Shown here piece after piece: positions 50,005-57,988 of a stretch of DNA of 64,000 bases. Source of the stretch: Rhodobacter capsulatus (GTDB taxonomy: Bacteria > Pseudomonadota > Alphaproteobacteria > Rhodobacterales > Rhodobacteraceae); NCBI RefSeq assembly GCF_005144475.1, contig NZ_SWJZ01000026.1:1-64000 (forward strand), in the 5' to 3' direction. Numbering within the stretch: position 1 is the stretch's first letter; every line of letters begins with the position of its first letter. A program made the translations under genes and the position numbers. Below the pieces are notes generated by a model. The model did no database searches and was not told the DNA's origin. It was given only the letters and a program-made list of their open reading frames with translations.

Positions 50005-50462
50005 GGGAACCTCTGCGGTCGGGTTGCGTTCCGGAATATCTACCATGAATGTCGTGATTGCGGGTTCCAAAGACCGGCGCGGAAAGAGAAGATCCTGCCC
50101 TTTTGGGCTCCCCGGGCAGGACGCTGTTCCCGGCCGCGCCGGTGCCGCTTGTGGCGGACCGGGGAGCCGCGGCAGGTTCGTCTTGCCGCCGGATCTGCCG
50201 GGGCTGCCCGCGTCTTGGCGCCCGCGGTCGCGGATCCGGTCGCGGCCGCGGGCCGGGGCGCTGCGGGAGGAATTCTTAAAGATTAGAAATAAAACAAAGG
50301 TTTGCGGGACGATCTTTGCCGGATCGAACAAGGCGTTCCGGCCGTCCCGGGGAACAAACTGCTAAATAACGACAGAATTAGACGAGATTATTTTCTTGTA
50401 AAGACGACTTGTCCGGTAGAGTATTGGCCATGTTCCAACGCCTGATCAAGAAAGGATCCGTC
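50005..50462. promoter_or_regulatory. Divergent control region of the unknown 47-51 kb cluster
   Basis: This 458-bp region has no recognisable gene. Its right end (50360-50430) is strongly AT-rich and includes the shared 18-bp motif at 50364-50381, then GAGATTATTTTCTTGTAAAG. It probably contains promoters for both the hydrolase operon and the small plus-strand genes. Confidence 0.5.
50364..50381 (+). promoter_or_regulatory. Copy of the shared sulfur-gene motif ahead of the unknown cluster
   Basis: AAATAACGACAGAATTAG matches the copy before the radical SAM gene at 16 of 18 positions and lies 82 bp before the 80-residue gene. Confidence 0.55.
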
Positions 50463-50705
50463 ATGACACATGCCCTGCCGATCCCCTCCGGTCCGCGGCC
50501 GGTCAGGTTGCTGCCGATGCAGTTCGCCGCGCCGCTGCGCACCGCCGAATCCTACGGGATCGAGCCCCTCGAAGAGGCCGGTCCGATCGGCCGGGCCGCG
50601 CGCTCGGACCGGGTGTCCGGCCTCGCCGCTCCGGTCGTCTGGGGTCTGGCGGTTGCGGGCGCGATCCTGGCCTGGGGCGGCCTTGTGCTGTGGTCCGTCG
50701 CATGA
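50463..50705 (+). CDS. 80-residue protein with C-terminal membrane span
   Basis: The product has a Pro/Arg-rich soluble part (PIPSGPRPVRLLPMQFAAPL) and ends in a hydrophobic helix (VVWGLAVAGAILAWGGLVLW), suggesting a tail-anchored membrane protein. GAAAGGATCCGTC precedes the ATG. It overlaps the next gene by 4 bp. I do not recognise it. Its upstream copy of the shared motif suggests regulation by sulfur supply. Confidence 0.65.
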   Translation: MTHALPIPSGPRPVRLLPMQFAAPLRTAESYGIEPLEEAGPIGRAARSDRVSGLAAPVVWGLAVAGAILAWGGLVLWSVA

Positions 50706-50890
50706 ACGCCGCCGCCCCGATTTACGCGGTGACGATGGTGGACACCCGCACCGATCAGCCGCATCGCGTCGGCGGCCGGGTGCAGACCCGGTTCACCCAT
50801 GATCCCGAGGAAGCCCGCCGACATTTCCTGCAAAACCGCGATCCGCGGCTGTGGCGGATCGTGGTGAAGCCGCTGACCCGGCAAAGCTGA
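50702..50890 (+). CDS. 62-residue hypothetical protein
   Basis: The product begins MNAAAPIYAVTMVDTRTDQP and contains RTRF-like charged segments (VQTRFTHDPEEARRHFLQNR). It is soluble and shows no motif that I know. Its start overlaps the stop of the 80-residue membrane protein gene, so the two are coupled. Confidence 0.6.
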   Translation: MNAAAPIYAVTMVDTRTDQPHRVGGRVQTRFTHDPEEARRHFLQNRDPRLWRIVVKPLTRQS

Positions 50891-50962
50891 GCGGTCGCAG
50901 GGGCGACCGTTTCGGCCCGGCATGCCGGGTGCGACATCACCCTGATCATCCTGGGGGAGCCC

Positions 50963-51286
50963 ATGATTGCCAAAGTGTTGTTGTATCTGACAACCCGCCG
51001 CCCACGGTATTGGGAACTGGCCGAGACCGGTCTTGACGGTCTGGCCGCCGATCTGGCCCGCGAGGGCTGGCGCGTCCGCTTTGCCGGGCCGCGATGGGAT
51101 CTGGTCTGGACGCGGGAATGGCTGGTGCCGCATGCCTGCAATGTTCTGGTCCTGCCCGATCCGGGGCAGGGCGGCTGGGGTCACAGCCGCTGGGCGGACC
51201 ATTGCCTGCCGCCGCTGCGCGCCGGATGGCAATGGCGCACGCTGGTCGCGCAGCGGCTGCGGCATCGGTCCTTTGCCGCGATCTGA
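50963..51286 (+). CDS. 107-residue hypothetical protein
   Basis: The product is rich in Trp and Arg (GLAADLAREGWRVRFAGPRW; EWLVPHACNVLVLPDPGQGG) and has no recognised domain. GGGGGAGCCC precedes the ATG. It follows the 62-residue gene by 72 bp on the same strand and precedes the convergent end of a sulfonate-type transporter operon. Confidence 0.6.
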   Translation: MIAKVLLYLTTRRPRYWELAETGLDGLAADLAREGWRVRFAGPRWDLVWTREWLVPHACNVLVLPDPGQGGWGHSRWADHCLPPLRAGWQWRTLVAQRLRHRSFAAI

Positions 51287-51362
51287 CCCCGGAATTTTCG
51301 CCCCCGGATCTTCGCCGCCGATCTTCGCCCCCGCAGGGTTCGCCCGCGGGGGCTTTTCTGAC

Positions 51363-52175
51363 TCATTGCAGCCCGAAGCTGCGCATCAGATCGCGCCGCA
51401 GCGCGACGAAATCCGGCGCGCCCCGATCGCGCGGCCGCGGCAGGGGCACCGCGATCAGCCGCGGCGGCGTTTCGGTCTCGCGCGACAGCACCAGCACCCG
51501 GTCGGCCAGATAGATTGCCTCTTCCAGATCATGGGTGACCAGGATCATCGTCACCTTTTCCTCGGCCCAGATCCGCGCCAGCTCTTCCTGCAGGGTCAGT
51601 TTCGTCATCGCATCCAGCGCCGCAAGCGGTTCATCCAGAAGCAGGATTTCCGGTTGCACCGTCAGCGCCCGGGCAATGCCCACGCGCTGCGCCATGCCGC
51701 CCGAGAGCTGCCGCGGCAGCGCGGTCTCGAAGCGCTCCAGCCCGACAAGGCGCAGCGCATGCCGGGCCTTCGCGCGGGCCTCGGCGCGGGGCGTGCCGCG
51801 GACCTCGAGGCCGAAGGCCGCATTGTCGAGCACGCTTGCCCAGGGCAGCAGCCGCGGTTCCTGATAGATGATCGCGCGCTCGCGCCCGACGCCCGCGACC
51901 GGGCGCCCGTCGATCAGCACGCGGCCGCGGTCGGGGGTTTCAAGCCCCGCCAGCACCCGCAGAAGCGTGGTCTTGCCGCAGCCCGAGGGGCCGACGATGG
52001 CAAGGCTTTCGCCGCCGGCCACGGTCAGGTTCAGCCCGCGCAGCACCGCCAGCGCCGCGCGGTTGAGGGTGAAGGATTTGTGCAGATCCTGCACCGAAAC
52101 CTCGCCGCGGGTCGCGGCGAGGGTCCGGGGCGGGACGGTCCCCGACGGGGAGGCAGGAGCGTTCGGGGCCATCAT
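51363..52175 (-). CDS. Sulfonate-type ABC transporter ATP-binding protein (SsuB-like), third set
   Basis: The product is 270 residues with Walker A GPSGCGKTTLLRVLAG, Q-loop [11 protein letters not shown], signature QLSGGMAQRVGIARAL and Walker B ILLLDEPLAALDA. About 30 N-terminal residues precede the ABC domain. It is the last gene of the four-gene minus-strand run 55415 to 51363 that includes a flavin monooxygenase. Either of two adjacent ATG codons could be the start. Confidence 0.85.
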   Translation of the reverse strand: MMAPNAPASPSGTVPPRTLAATRGEVSVQDLHKSFTLNRAALAVLRGLNLTVAGGESLAIVGPSGCGKTTLLRVLAGLETPDRGRVLIDGRPVAGVGRERAIIYQEPRLLPWASVLDNAAFGLEVRGTPRAEARAKARHALRLVGLERFETALPRQLSGGMAQRVGIARALTVQPEILLLDEPLAALDAMTKLTLQEELARIWAEEKVTMILVTHDLEEAIYLADRVLVLSRETETPPRLIAVPLPRPRDRGAPDFVALRRDLMRSFGLQ

Positions 52176-52179
52176 CGCC

Positions 52180-53160
52180 TCAGTTCGTGGCCGGGGCCGG
52201 GGCTTCGGCCGATTGGTAAAGGATGTCGGCCGCCGCGATCTTGCCCGGGGCGATCTTGCCCTCGCGCGTCAGGATGTCGATCCAGAATTGCAGATCGCGG
52301 GTCGTGGCAAGGCCGCCCTCGCGCACGCCATAGCCCGCAAAGTATTGCGCCACCTCGGGATTTTCGTCACGTTCCTGCAGCACCCGGGCAAAGATCGCCT
52401 TCGTCTCCTCGGGATGGCTGCGGGCGTAATCCAGCGCCTTCGTCGCGCCATCGACAAAGGCGCGGGCCTCGGCCGGATGGGCGTCGATCCAGTCGCGGCG
52501 CAGCACGGCAAAGCCGCCCGCGATCTCGCCCAGCACGTCGGTATCGTCAAAGACCGCGCGCAGCCCGCCCTTTTGCCGCGCGGCGCCCTCGAAGGTGGTC
52601 TGCCAGTAGCCGAAAGCCGACACATCGACCTGACCCGCGCGCAGCACCTGTTCCAGCTGCGGCCCGGGCACGACGACCAGGTTCGCGGCATCTTCGGGCA
52701 GGCCCTTTTGATGCAAAGCCTCGCGCACGACATAATCCAGATGCGCGCCGAGCGTGTTCACCGCGATCGTATGGCCGGGCAGATCGGCGATGGTCCTGAT
52801 CGGGCTGTCGTCGCGCACGTAAAAGATCGATTGCGAGGCGTCGTTGATGCCGTTCGTCGGGAAAACCGCCACGAAATCATTGCCGCCCGCGATCGCGTTC
52901 AGCACCGCGGGCGTCGCGGCCGAGCCGATATCGGCGCTGCCGCCCGCCAGCGCGATCAGCGTTTCCGGCCCGCCCGTGGCATAGCCGAGGTTTTCCAGCG
53001 TGATCCCGGCGGCGTCGTAATAGCCCAGTTCCGCGGCCAGCTCGAAGGCGGCCAGCCCGCCGTGATTGGGCAGATAGCGCAGCGTCACCGGATCGGCGGC
53101 GGCGGAAAGCGCGGTGCCGGAGAGCAGCGCGGCAAGGGCGAGAGAGCGAAGGTGGGTCAT
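52180..53160 (-). CDS. Sulfonate-type substrate-binding protein (SsuA-like), third set
   Basis: The product is 326 residues with a Sec signal peptide (MTHLRSLALAALLSGTALSA). The mature part has VTLRYLPNHGGLAAFELAAE and GYYDAAGITLENLGYATGGP, then GSADIGSAATPAVLNAIAGG, the usual NMT1/SsuA-type binding domain. It precedes the ATPase gene by 4 bp and follows the permease gene by about 30 bp. The ligand is unknown; the neighbouring monooxygenase suggests an organosulfur compound. Confidence 0.85.
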   Translation of the reverse strand: MTHLRSLALAALLSGTALSAAADPVTLRYLPNHGGLAAFELAAELGYYDAAGITLENLGYATGGPETLIALAGGSADIGSAATPAVLNAIAGGNDFVAVFPTNGINDASQSIFYVRDDSPIRTIADLPGHTIAVNTLGAHLDYVVREALHQKGLPEDAANLVVVPGPQLEQVLRAGQVDVSAFGYWQTTFEGAARQKGGLRAVFDDTDVLGEIAGGFAVLRRDWIDAHPAEARAFVDGATKALDYARSHPEETKAIFARVLQERDENPEVAQYFAGYGVREGGLATTRDLQFWIDILTREGKIAPGKIAAADILYQSAEAPAPATN

Positions 53161-53192
53161 CTGTCTGTCTTTCGGTTGCAAAGGGGGAAGGG

Positions 53193-54044
53193 TCAGCGCG
53201 GCTCGGACCAGCGGCAGAACCGGGCCTGGGCGGCCACAAGCGCGGCGTTCAGCGCGAGGCCAAGGAAGGCGAGAAGAAAGATCGCGGCGAACATCAGATC
53301 GGTGCGGAAGTTGAACTGCGCGTTCATCACCTGAAAGCCGAGACCCTTGTTCGCGCCGATCATCTCGGCCGCGATCAAGAGCAAAAGCGCCGTGGTGCCC
53401 GAGAGCCTGAGCCCGACAAAGATCGCGGGCACCGCCGCGGGCAGGATCACCCGGGCGAAAAGCGTCAACCGCCCGGCGCCGAAACTGCGTGCCATTTCAA
53501 GCAGTTTGCCATCGACCTGCTGCACCCCGCCGATGGTGGCGAGCAGGATCGGAAAGAGGCTTGCCCAGAAGATCACGAAGACCTTCGAGGTCTCGCCCAA
53601 GCCCAGCAGCAGGATGAAGACCGGATAAAGCGCCAGCGCCGAGGTTTGGCGAAAGAGTTGCAAGATCGGGTCAAGCGCGCGCTCCACCCCCGGCATCTGC
53701 CCCATCGCGAGGCCGAGCGGCACCCCCACCGCGACCGAGGCGGCAAAGGCGATCCCCGCCCGTTGCAGGCTGATCGCGATGTCATCGAGCAGCGCCCCCG
53801 ACACGATCCCCTGCCACAGCGTCGCCGCGATCCGGTCGAGCGGCGGGAAGACCGAGGGGTTCAGCCATCCCGCGGTGGATGCGATCTGCCAGAGCGCCAG
53901 AAAGCCCACCAGCAGCCCGTAGCGGGTAAAGACCCGCGCGGCGGCCTCAAGCCCCCGGCGCAGATTGGCGCCAGAGAGCGGGGGCAGCGGGCGTTCCGGG
54001 GTTTCGATCGGCGGAACCGAGATTTCAAGCCCTTGAAATGCCAT
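53193..54044 (-). CDS. Sulfonate-type ABC transporter permease (SsuC-like), third set
   Basis: The product is 283 residues with a 40-residue cytoplasmic N-terminus and six membrane spans. Family blocks are FRQTSALALYPVFILLLGLG and the EAA loop [20 protein letters not shown]. It directly abuts the monooxygenase gene upstream and precedes the binding-protein gene, a gene order (monooxygenase, permease, binding protein, ATPase) that favours one uptake-and-cleavage pathway. Confidence 0.86.
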   Translation of the reverse strand: MAFQGLEISVPPIETPERPLPPLSGANLRRGLEAAARVFTRYGLLVGFLALWQIASTAGWLNPSVFPPLDRIAATLWQGIVSGALLDDIAISLQRAGIAFAASVAVGVPLGLAMGQMPGVERALDPILQLFRQTSALALYPVFILLLGLGETSKVFVIFWASLFPILLATIGGVQQVDGKLLEMARSFGAGRLTLFARVILPAAVPAIFVGLRLSGTTALLLLIAAEMIGANKGLGFQVMNAQFNFRTDLMFAAIFLLAFLGLALNAALVAAQARFCRWSEPR

Positions 54045-55415
54045 CTATTCCGCCGCCTGTGTGCTGCGCCGGGCCTGCGCCCAGCGGGTTTCGGGGAAGG
54101 GCAGGCCAAGGTTCTCGCGCAGGGTGCGGCCCTCGTATTCGGTGCGGAACAGGCCGCGGCGCTGCAGCTCGGGGATCACCAGATCGACGAAATCGGTCAG
54201 TCCCGTCGGCAGCCACGGCGGCAGGATGTTGAAGCCGTCGGCGCCTTCGTTTTCCAGCCAGTCCTGCAGCGTGTCGGCGATGGTCTCGGCCGTGCCGACC
54301 AGTGTCAGATGCCCGCGCGCCGAGGCAACCCATTGGTAAAGCTGGCGGATCGTGAAGCCATGTTCATCGGCGATGGCGCGGATCAGGGCCTGGCGCGATT
54401 TCATCCCCTCGGTCGGCGGCGCGGGCGGCAGCGGCCCGTCCAGATCGTAACCGCGCAGATCGAGCGTGCCGCCAGTGAGCCCGTTCAAAAGCGCGACGCC
54501 ATCTTCGGGCAGGATGAGCGCCGTCAGCCGGTCGTATTTCTCCTGCGCTTCGTCAAGCGTGCGCCCGACAAAGGGCGAGACCCCGGGCATGATCAGCAGA
54601 TGATCGGGGCTGCGCCCCAGCCCGCGCGCCCGCGCCTTGATGTCGCGATAAAATTCCTGCGCCGTTTCAAGGTGTTGATGCGCGGTGAAAATCACCTCGG
54701 CATGGGCGGCGGCAAAGCCGCGGCCGTCCTCGGACTGGCCCGCCTGCACGATCACCGGATGGCCCTGCGGGCTGCGCGAGACGTTGAGCGGCCCCTTGAC
54801 CTGAAAATGCGCGCCCTTGTGATTGGCCGCGTGCAGCTTGTCCGCGTCGAAGAACTGCCCCGTCGCCTTGTCGCGCACGAAGGCGTCATCCTCGAAACTG
54901 TCCCAAAGCGCCTTCACCACCGCGACATGTTCATGCGCGCGGGCATAGCGCTCGGCATGGGGCAGCTGGGTGTCGCGGTTGAAATTCTGCGCCGTGGCGT
55001 CGCCCGTGGTGGTGACGACGTTCCAGCCGGTCCGGCCCGCGGTGATCAGGTCAAGCGAGGCGAATTTGCGGGCAAGCGTATAGGGTTCCTCGTAGGTGGT
55101 CGAGGCGGTGGCGATGAAGCCGAGCTGTTTCGTGTGCTGCGAGAGCGCGGCGAACAGCGTCACCGGCTCGAAGCCCGCGACCTTGGCGTTGCCGCCCTCG
55201 ATGCCGCCGCCGAAGCTGACCGAGAGGCCGTCGGCGAGGAAATAGGCGTCGAACAGCCCGCGTTCGGCCTCCTTGGCGAGCTGGATGTGAAAGGCGAGAC
55301 TGGTCGCGCCATCCGAGGGCTGGTCGGGCTGGCGCCAGGCGGCGATGTGCTGACCGCCACCGGGCAGGAAGGCGCCAAGGCGCAGTTTGCGTTTCGGGTG
55401 GATATTCGTGGTCAC
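54045..55415 (-). CDS. Flavin-dependent monooxygenase, NtaA/SnaA/DszA family
   Basis: The product is 456 residues, a luciferase-like FMN monooxygenase of the two-component group that includes DszA (dibenzothiophene sulfone) and NtaA. Motifs include LRLGAFLPGGGQHIAAWRQP, EAERGLFDAYFLADG, and GRTGWNVVTTTGDATAQNFN. It would open a C-S or C-N bond using reduced flavin from a separate reductase, not seen nearby. The start is GTG at 55415, chosen because AGGAGA lies 6 nt upstream. It heads the operon with the third sulfonate-type transporter. Confidence 0.88.
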   Translation of the reverse strand: MTTNIHPKRKLRLGAFLPGGGQHIAAWRQPDQPSDGATSLAFHIQLAKEAERGLFDAYFLADGLSVSFGGGIEGGNAKVAGFEPVTLFAALSQHTKQLGFIATASTTYEEPYTLARKFASLDLITAGRTGWNVVTTTGDATAQNFNRDTQLPHAERYARAHEHVAVVKALWDSFEDDAFVRDKATGQFFDADKLHAANHKGAHFQVKGPLNVSRSPQGHPVIVQAGQSEDGRGFAAAHAEVIFTAHQHLETAQEFYRDIKARARGLGRSPDHLLIMPGVSPFVGRTLDEAQEKYDRLTALILPEDGVALLNGLTGGTLDLRGYDLDGPLPPAPPTEGMKSRQALIRAIADEHGFTIRQLYQWVASARGHLTLVGTAETIADTLQDWLENEGADGFNILPPWLPTGLTDFVDLVIPELQRRGLFRTEYEGRTLRENLGLPFPETRWAQARRSTQAAE

Positions 55416-55773
55416 GGGGGATCTCCTGAGGGGCAAGAAAGGGGCCCGTCGCGGGCGGCGACGAGGGGGGCGGGTCCGGAAGGGGGGATCGGGGGGCTTT
55501 GCTGGCGGCTTGCGCCGCGGCGGCGTCAGGCCCTGCGGTCAGCGCCGCAGCGGCAGAGCCCGGCCGCGCAACCGACGCGGCACAGGGGGAACGAAAGCGC
55601 GGGCATGGGGGCTCCAAAACACGATTTGTCTTGTCGTGTAATCTGGCATCTCTTGCGGTTTGGAGCCATTCCAAATTTGCGGGCCGGGACGACTGCGGGC
55701 TTCTTCGTCAGGGCGTCGGGGCGGAAGTTCCTTCCTGACCGCGGTTCGCGGCCGCGCCCGAAACCGGCAGGCG
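55416..55773. promoter_or_regulatory. Region upstream of the monooxygenase operon
   Basis: This 358-bp region contains a 9-bp inverted repeat (GGCTCCAAA at 55610-55618 and TTTGGAGCC at 55659-55667), inside which lies an imperfect palindrome AACACGATTTGTCTTGTCGTGT at about 55618-55639. No gene was recognised. It is the likely control region of the minus-strand operon starting at 55415. Confidence 0.45.
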
Positions 55774-56490
55774 TCAGCCCGCCATCGCCGCCGCAAGGGC
55801 GGCGTTCATCTGCGCGGCCGTGGCGCGGAAGGCGCCCAGATGCGGCGCGACCTCGGCCGCAAGCCCCGCCGCGCGGGTGTCGCCCAAGGCGCGGCGCAGG
55901 CTTTCGGCATAGGCGGGGATCTCCTGCCAGTCGGCCACCGTGGTTTCGGTGATCTCGATGTGGAACTGCATCCCCCAGGCGTGGCGCCCCCAGCGGATCG
56001 CCTGCGCGCCGCAGGCGTCGTTTTCCGCCAGCACCACCGCGCCCTCGGGCAGGGTCACGATCTCGGCGCCATGCCATTGAAAGCTTTGCAACCGCGCGGG
56101 CAAGTGCCCGAAGATCGGGTCCGCCGCCCCGGCCGCGGTGCGGCGGACCTCGCCCAGGCCGACCTCGGGCGCGGCCATCGGCCCGACCGTGCCGCCCAGC
56201 GCCTCGGCCAGCAGCTGATGCCCCAGGCAGATGCCCAGATAGGGCCGCCCGAGATCCACGACCCAGGTCCGGATCGCGGCCAGTTCGGCGCGCATCCAGG
56301 CCAGCTCGTGCTTTTGCCACAGATCCTGCGGCCCGCCCATCGCCACCAGAAGATCGAACTCCGCAAGCGGCGGGATCGGGTCGCCCGCGTCAAGCTCGAC
56401 GGTGGTCAGCAGATGCCCCGCCGCCGCCCAAAGATCGCGCAGGGTTCCGGGGTGTTCGACGGCAAGGTGCTGGAAAACAAGGATATTCAT
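55774..56490 (-). CDS. Class I glutamine amidotransferase
   Basis: The product is 238 residues, a GATase1 domain of the GuaA-like kind. The nucleophilic cysteine is in YLGICLGHQLLAEALGG and the His-Glu pair in WGMQFHIEIT. No second catalytic domain is attached. Such free-standing amidotransferases may hydrolyse gamma-glutamyl compounds or serve unknown partners. No partner gene is adjacent; the next gene on the right is on the opposite strand. Confidence 0.85.
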   Translation of the reverse strand: MNILVFQHLAVEHPGTLRDLWAAAGHLLTTVELDAGDPIPPLAEFDLLVAMGGPQDLWQKHELAWMRAELAAIRTWVVDLGRPYLGICLGHQLLAEALGGTVGPMAAPEVGLGEVRRTAAGAADPIFGHLPARLQSFQWHGAEIVTLPEGAVVLAENDACGAQAIRWGRHAWGMQFHIEITETTVADWQEIPAYAESLRRALGDTRAAGLAAEVAPHLGAFRATAAQMNAALAAAMAG

Positions 56491-56989
56491 CGGGTCTCCG
56501 GGGGCGCAGGCACGCGTGAGGCGCAGGGATGGGGGGCGCAGGGATGGGGGGCGTCAGCCGCCGCGCGCGGTTGGCCAAAGACCTGGTCTTCTCCGCCCCG
56601 AAGGCCCCGTCCGCAGCAGAAAGTCCCCCGTCGCCGCTTCGGCCCGATATCGCGCGTGAACGGACCCTCGGGCCCCGAAAGCCGGGTTGCAGGCGTGACG
56701 GCGAGGGGGGCGGCAAGAGGGGCGGCACGTGGCACGGTGTCTGTCCTGCATTGGCGCGGGCGCGGGGATCTGTTCGCTATGGGGTTGGACTACACAGCGA
56801 TCGGCGGCGCTTGTCCAGCCCGCAAAACCGACCGGCGGTTGTCGCGCGCAAAAGCCTTGCCATCTTGGCCGTTCTCGTCCTGTCCGCCGCTGCGACGCGG
56901 GCCGAAGCTCTTGTGATCGGCGCGGGCGGCGGCGTCGGGTCTTGCCGGTCCGCCGGGGCGGATCATGCCGCGCCGACCTGTCCGCGCGC
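56491..56989. other. Intergenic region with tandem 15-bp repeat
   Basis: About 500 bp between divergent genes. GCGCAGGGATGGGGG occurs twice in tandem at 56521-56550. A frame at 56811-56993 encodes a signal-peptide-like segment (see that entry). Nothing else was recognised. Confidence 0.4.
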
Positions 56990-56993
56990 ATGA
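56811..56993 (+). CDS. Possible short exported peptide ahead of the glycosyltransferase
   Basis: From a TTG at 56811 this frame gives about 60 residues including SLAILAVLVLSAAATRAEA, a convincing Sec signal and cleavage site, then a short Gly/Cys-containing tail. Its stop overlaps the ATG of the glycosyltransferase gene (ATGA). There is no good ribosome site and the mature part is tiny, so it may equally be the remnant of a larger exported protein. Confidence 0.3.
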   Translation: MSSPQNRPAVVARKSLAILAVLVLSAAATRAEALVIGAGGGVGSCRSAGADHAAPTCPRA

Positions 56994-57988
56994 TTGACGC
57001 CGCCCGCAGTCCATGCGACGAACTCAGGGATCTGCCCGTCCGGCTTGCAGATCCGGGGGGGCGCCTCTTGCCGCTAAATGTTCTTTTCCACCGCGATTAC
57101 AAGACGTTCTCGGGTGGGCATCTGAAGGTCTGGGACTACTACCAGCACACGCGCGCCTGCGATCGCTATCGCGCGCAGGTCTATCTTGCCCCGAACGCGG
57201 CGCCCGGGGCGCCCTGGGAGGGCGATCCCGGCCTTGTCGATCACTACGATCCCACGCGCGCCGACATCCTTTTCCTTGCGGGACTGGACTGGACGGCGCT
57301 GGCCGCGCATCCGGGCATCGAGGACCGGATCCCGGTGGTCAATCTGGTGCAGGGGCTGCGCCATGCCATGCCGCATATGCCGCATTTCGGCTTTCTGTCG
57401 CGCCGGGCCACCAGGATTTGCGTCAGCCAGGCCGTGGCAGAGGCGCTGCAGGCCACCGGGATCTGCAACGGTCCGATCCATGTCATCCCGAACGGGATCG
57501 ACTTCGGTGTGCTGCCCGACAGCGCGACGGCCAGCGCTTGCGACATCTTCATCAGCGGCGCGAAGCGGCCGAAGCTGGCCGCGGCGCTGGCGGCGCGGCT
57601 GCAGGCCGAGGGCTACCGGGTCCATCTGCAGATCCCGCCGCTGCCGCGGCCCGAGTTTCTGGCCCGGATGGCCCGCGCGCCGATTGCCGTGCTGCTGCCG
57701 CAGCCGCAGGAGGGGTTCTATCTTCCCGCGCTGGAAGCCATGGCGCTGGGCCGGGTGGTGATCTGCCCCGATTGCGGCGGCAACCGGTCGTTCTGCATCG
57801 ACCGGGTGACGGCGCTGATGCCGCCCGCCGCGCTTGCGCCGCTGGCGCAGGCGGTGGCAGAGGCCAGCCGCAGTCCGGGGCTTGCGCAAGCCCTGCGTCA
57901 GAGGGCAAAAGAGATCAGCAAGATACATGATATCCGCGCCGAACGGGCGGCCTTCCTCGACCTTCTTCGACATATCGGACCACAATGA
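56990..57988 (+). CDS. Group 1-type glycosyltransferase
   Basis: The product is 332 residues from the ATG at 56990. The fold is suggested by NVLFHRDYKTFSGGHLKVWDYY, VNLVQGLRHAMPH, HVIPNGIDFGVLP and the C-terminal donor-site motif PQEGFYLPALEAMALGRVVICPD, in which the conserved Glu of retaining GT-B enzymes is seen. It probably transfers a sugar to a surface polymer or lipid. It overlaps a sulfotransferase-like gene, which hints at a sulfated glycan. The start has no good ribosome site; a TTG at 57067 is also possible. Confidence 0.8.
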   Translation: MIDAARSPCDELRDLPVRLADPGGRLLPLNVLFHRDYKTFSGGHLKVWDYYQHTRACDRYRAQVYLAPNAAPGAPWEGDPGLVDHYDPTRADILFLAGLDWTALAAHPGIEDRIPVVNLVQGLRHAMPHMPHFGFLSRRATRICVSQAVAEALQATGICNGPIHVIPNGIDFGVLPDSATASACDIFISGAKRPKLAAALAARLQAEGYRVHLQIPPLPRPEFLARMARAPIAVLLPQPQEGFYLPALEAMALGRVVICPDCGGNRSFCIDRVTALMPPAALAPLAQAVAEASRSPGLAQALRQRAKEISKIHDIRAERAAFLDLLRHIGPQ

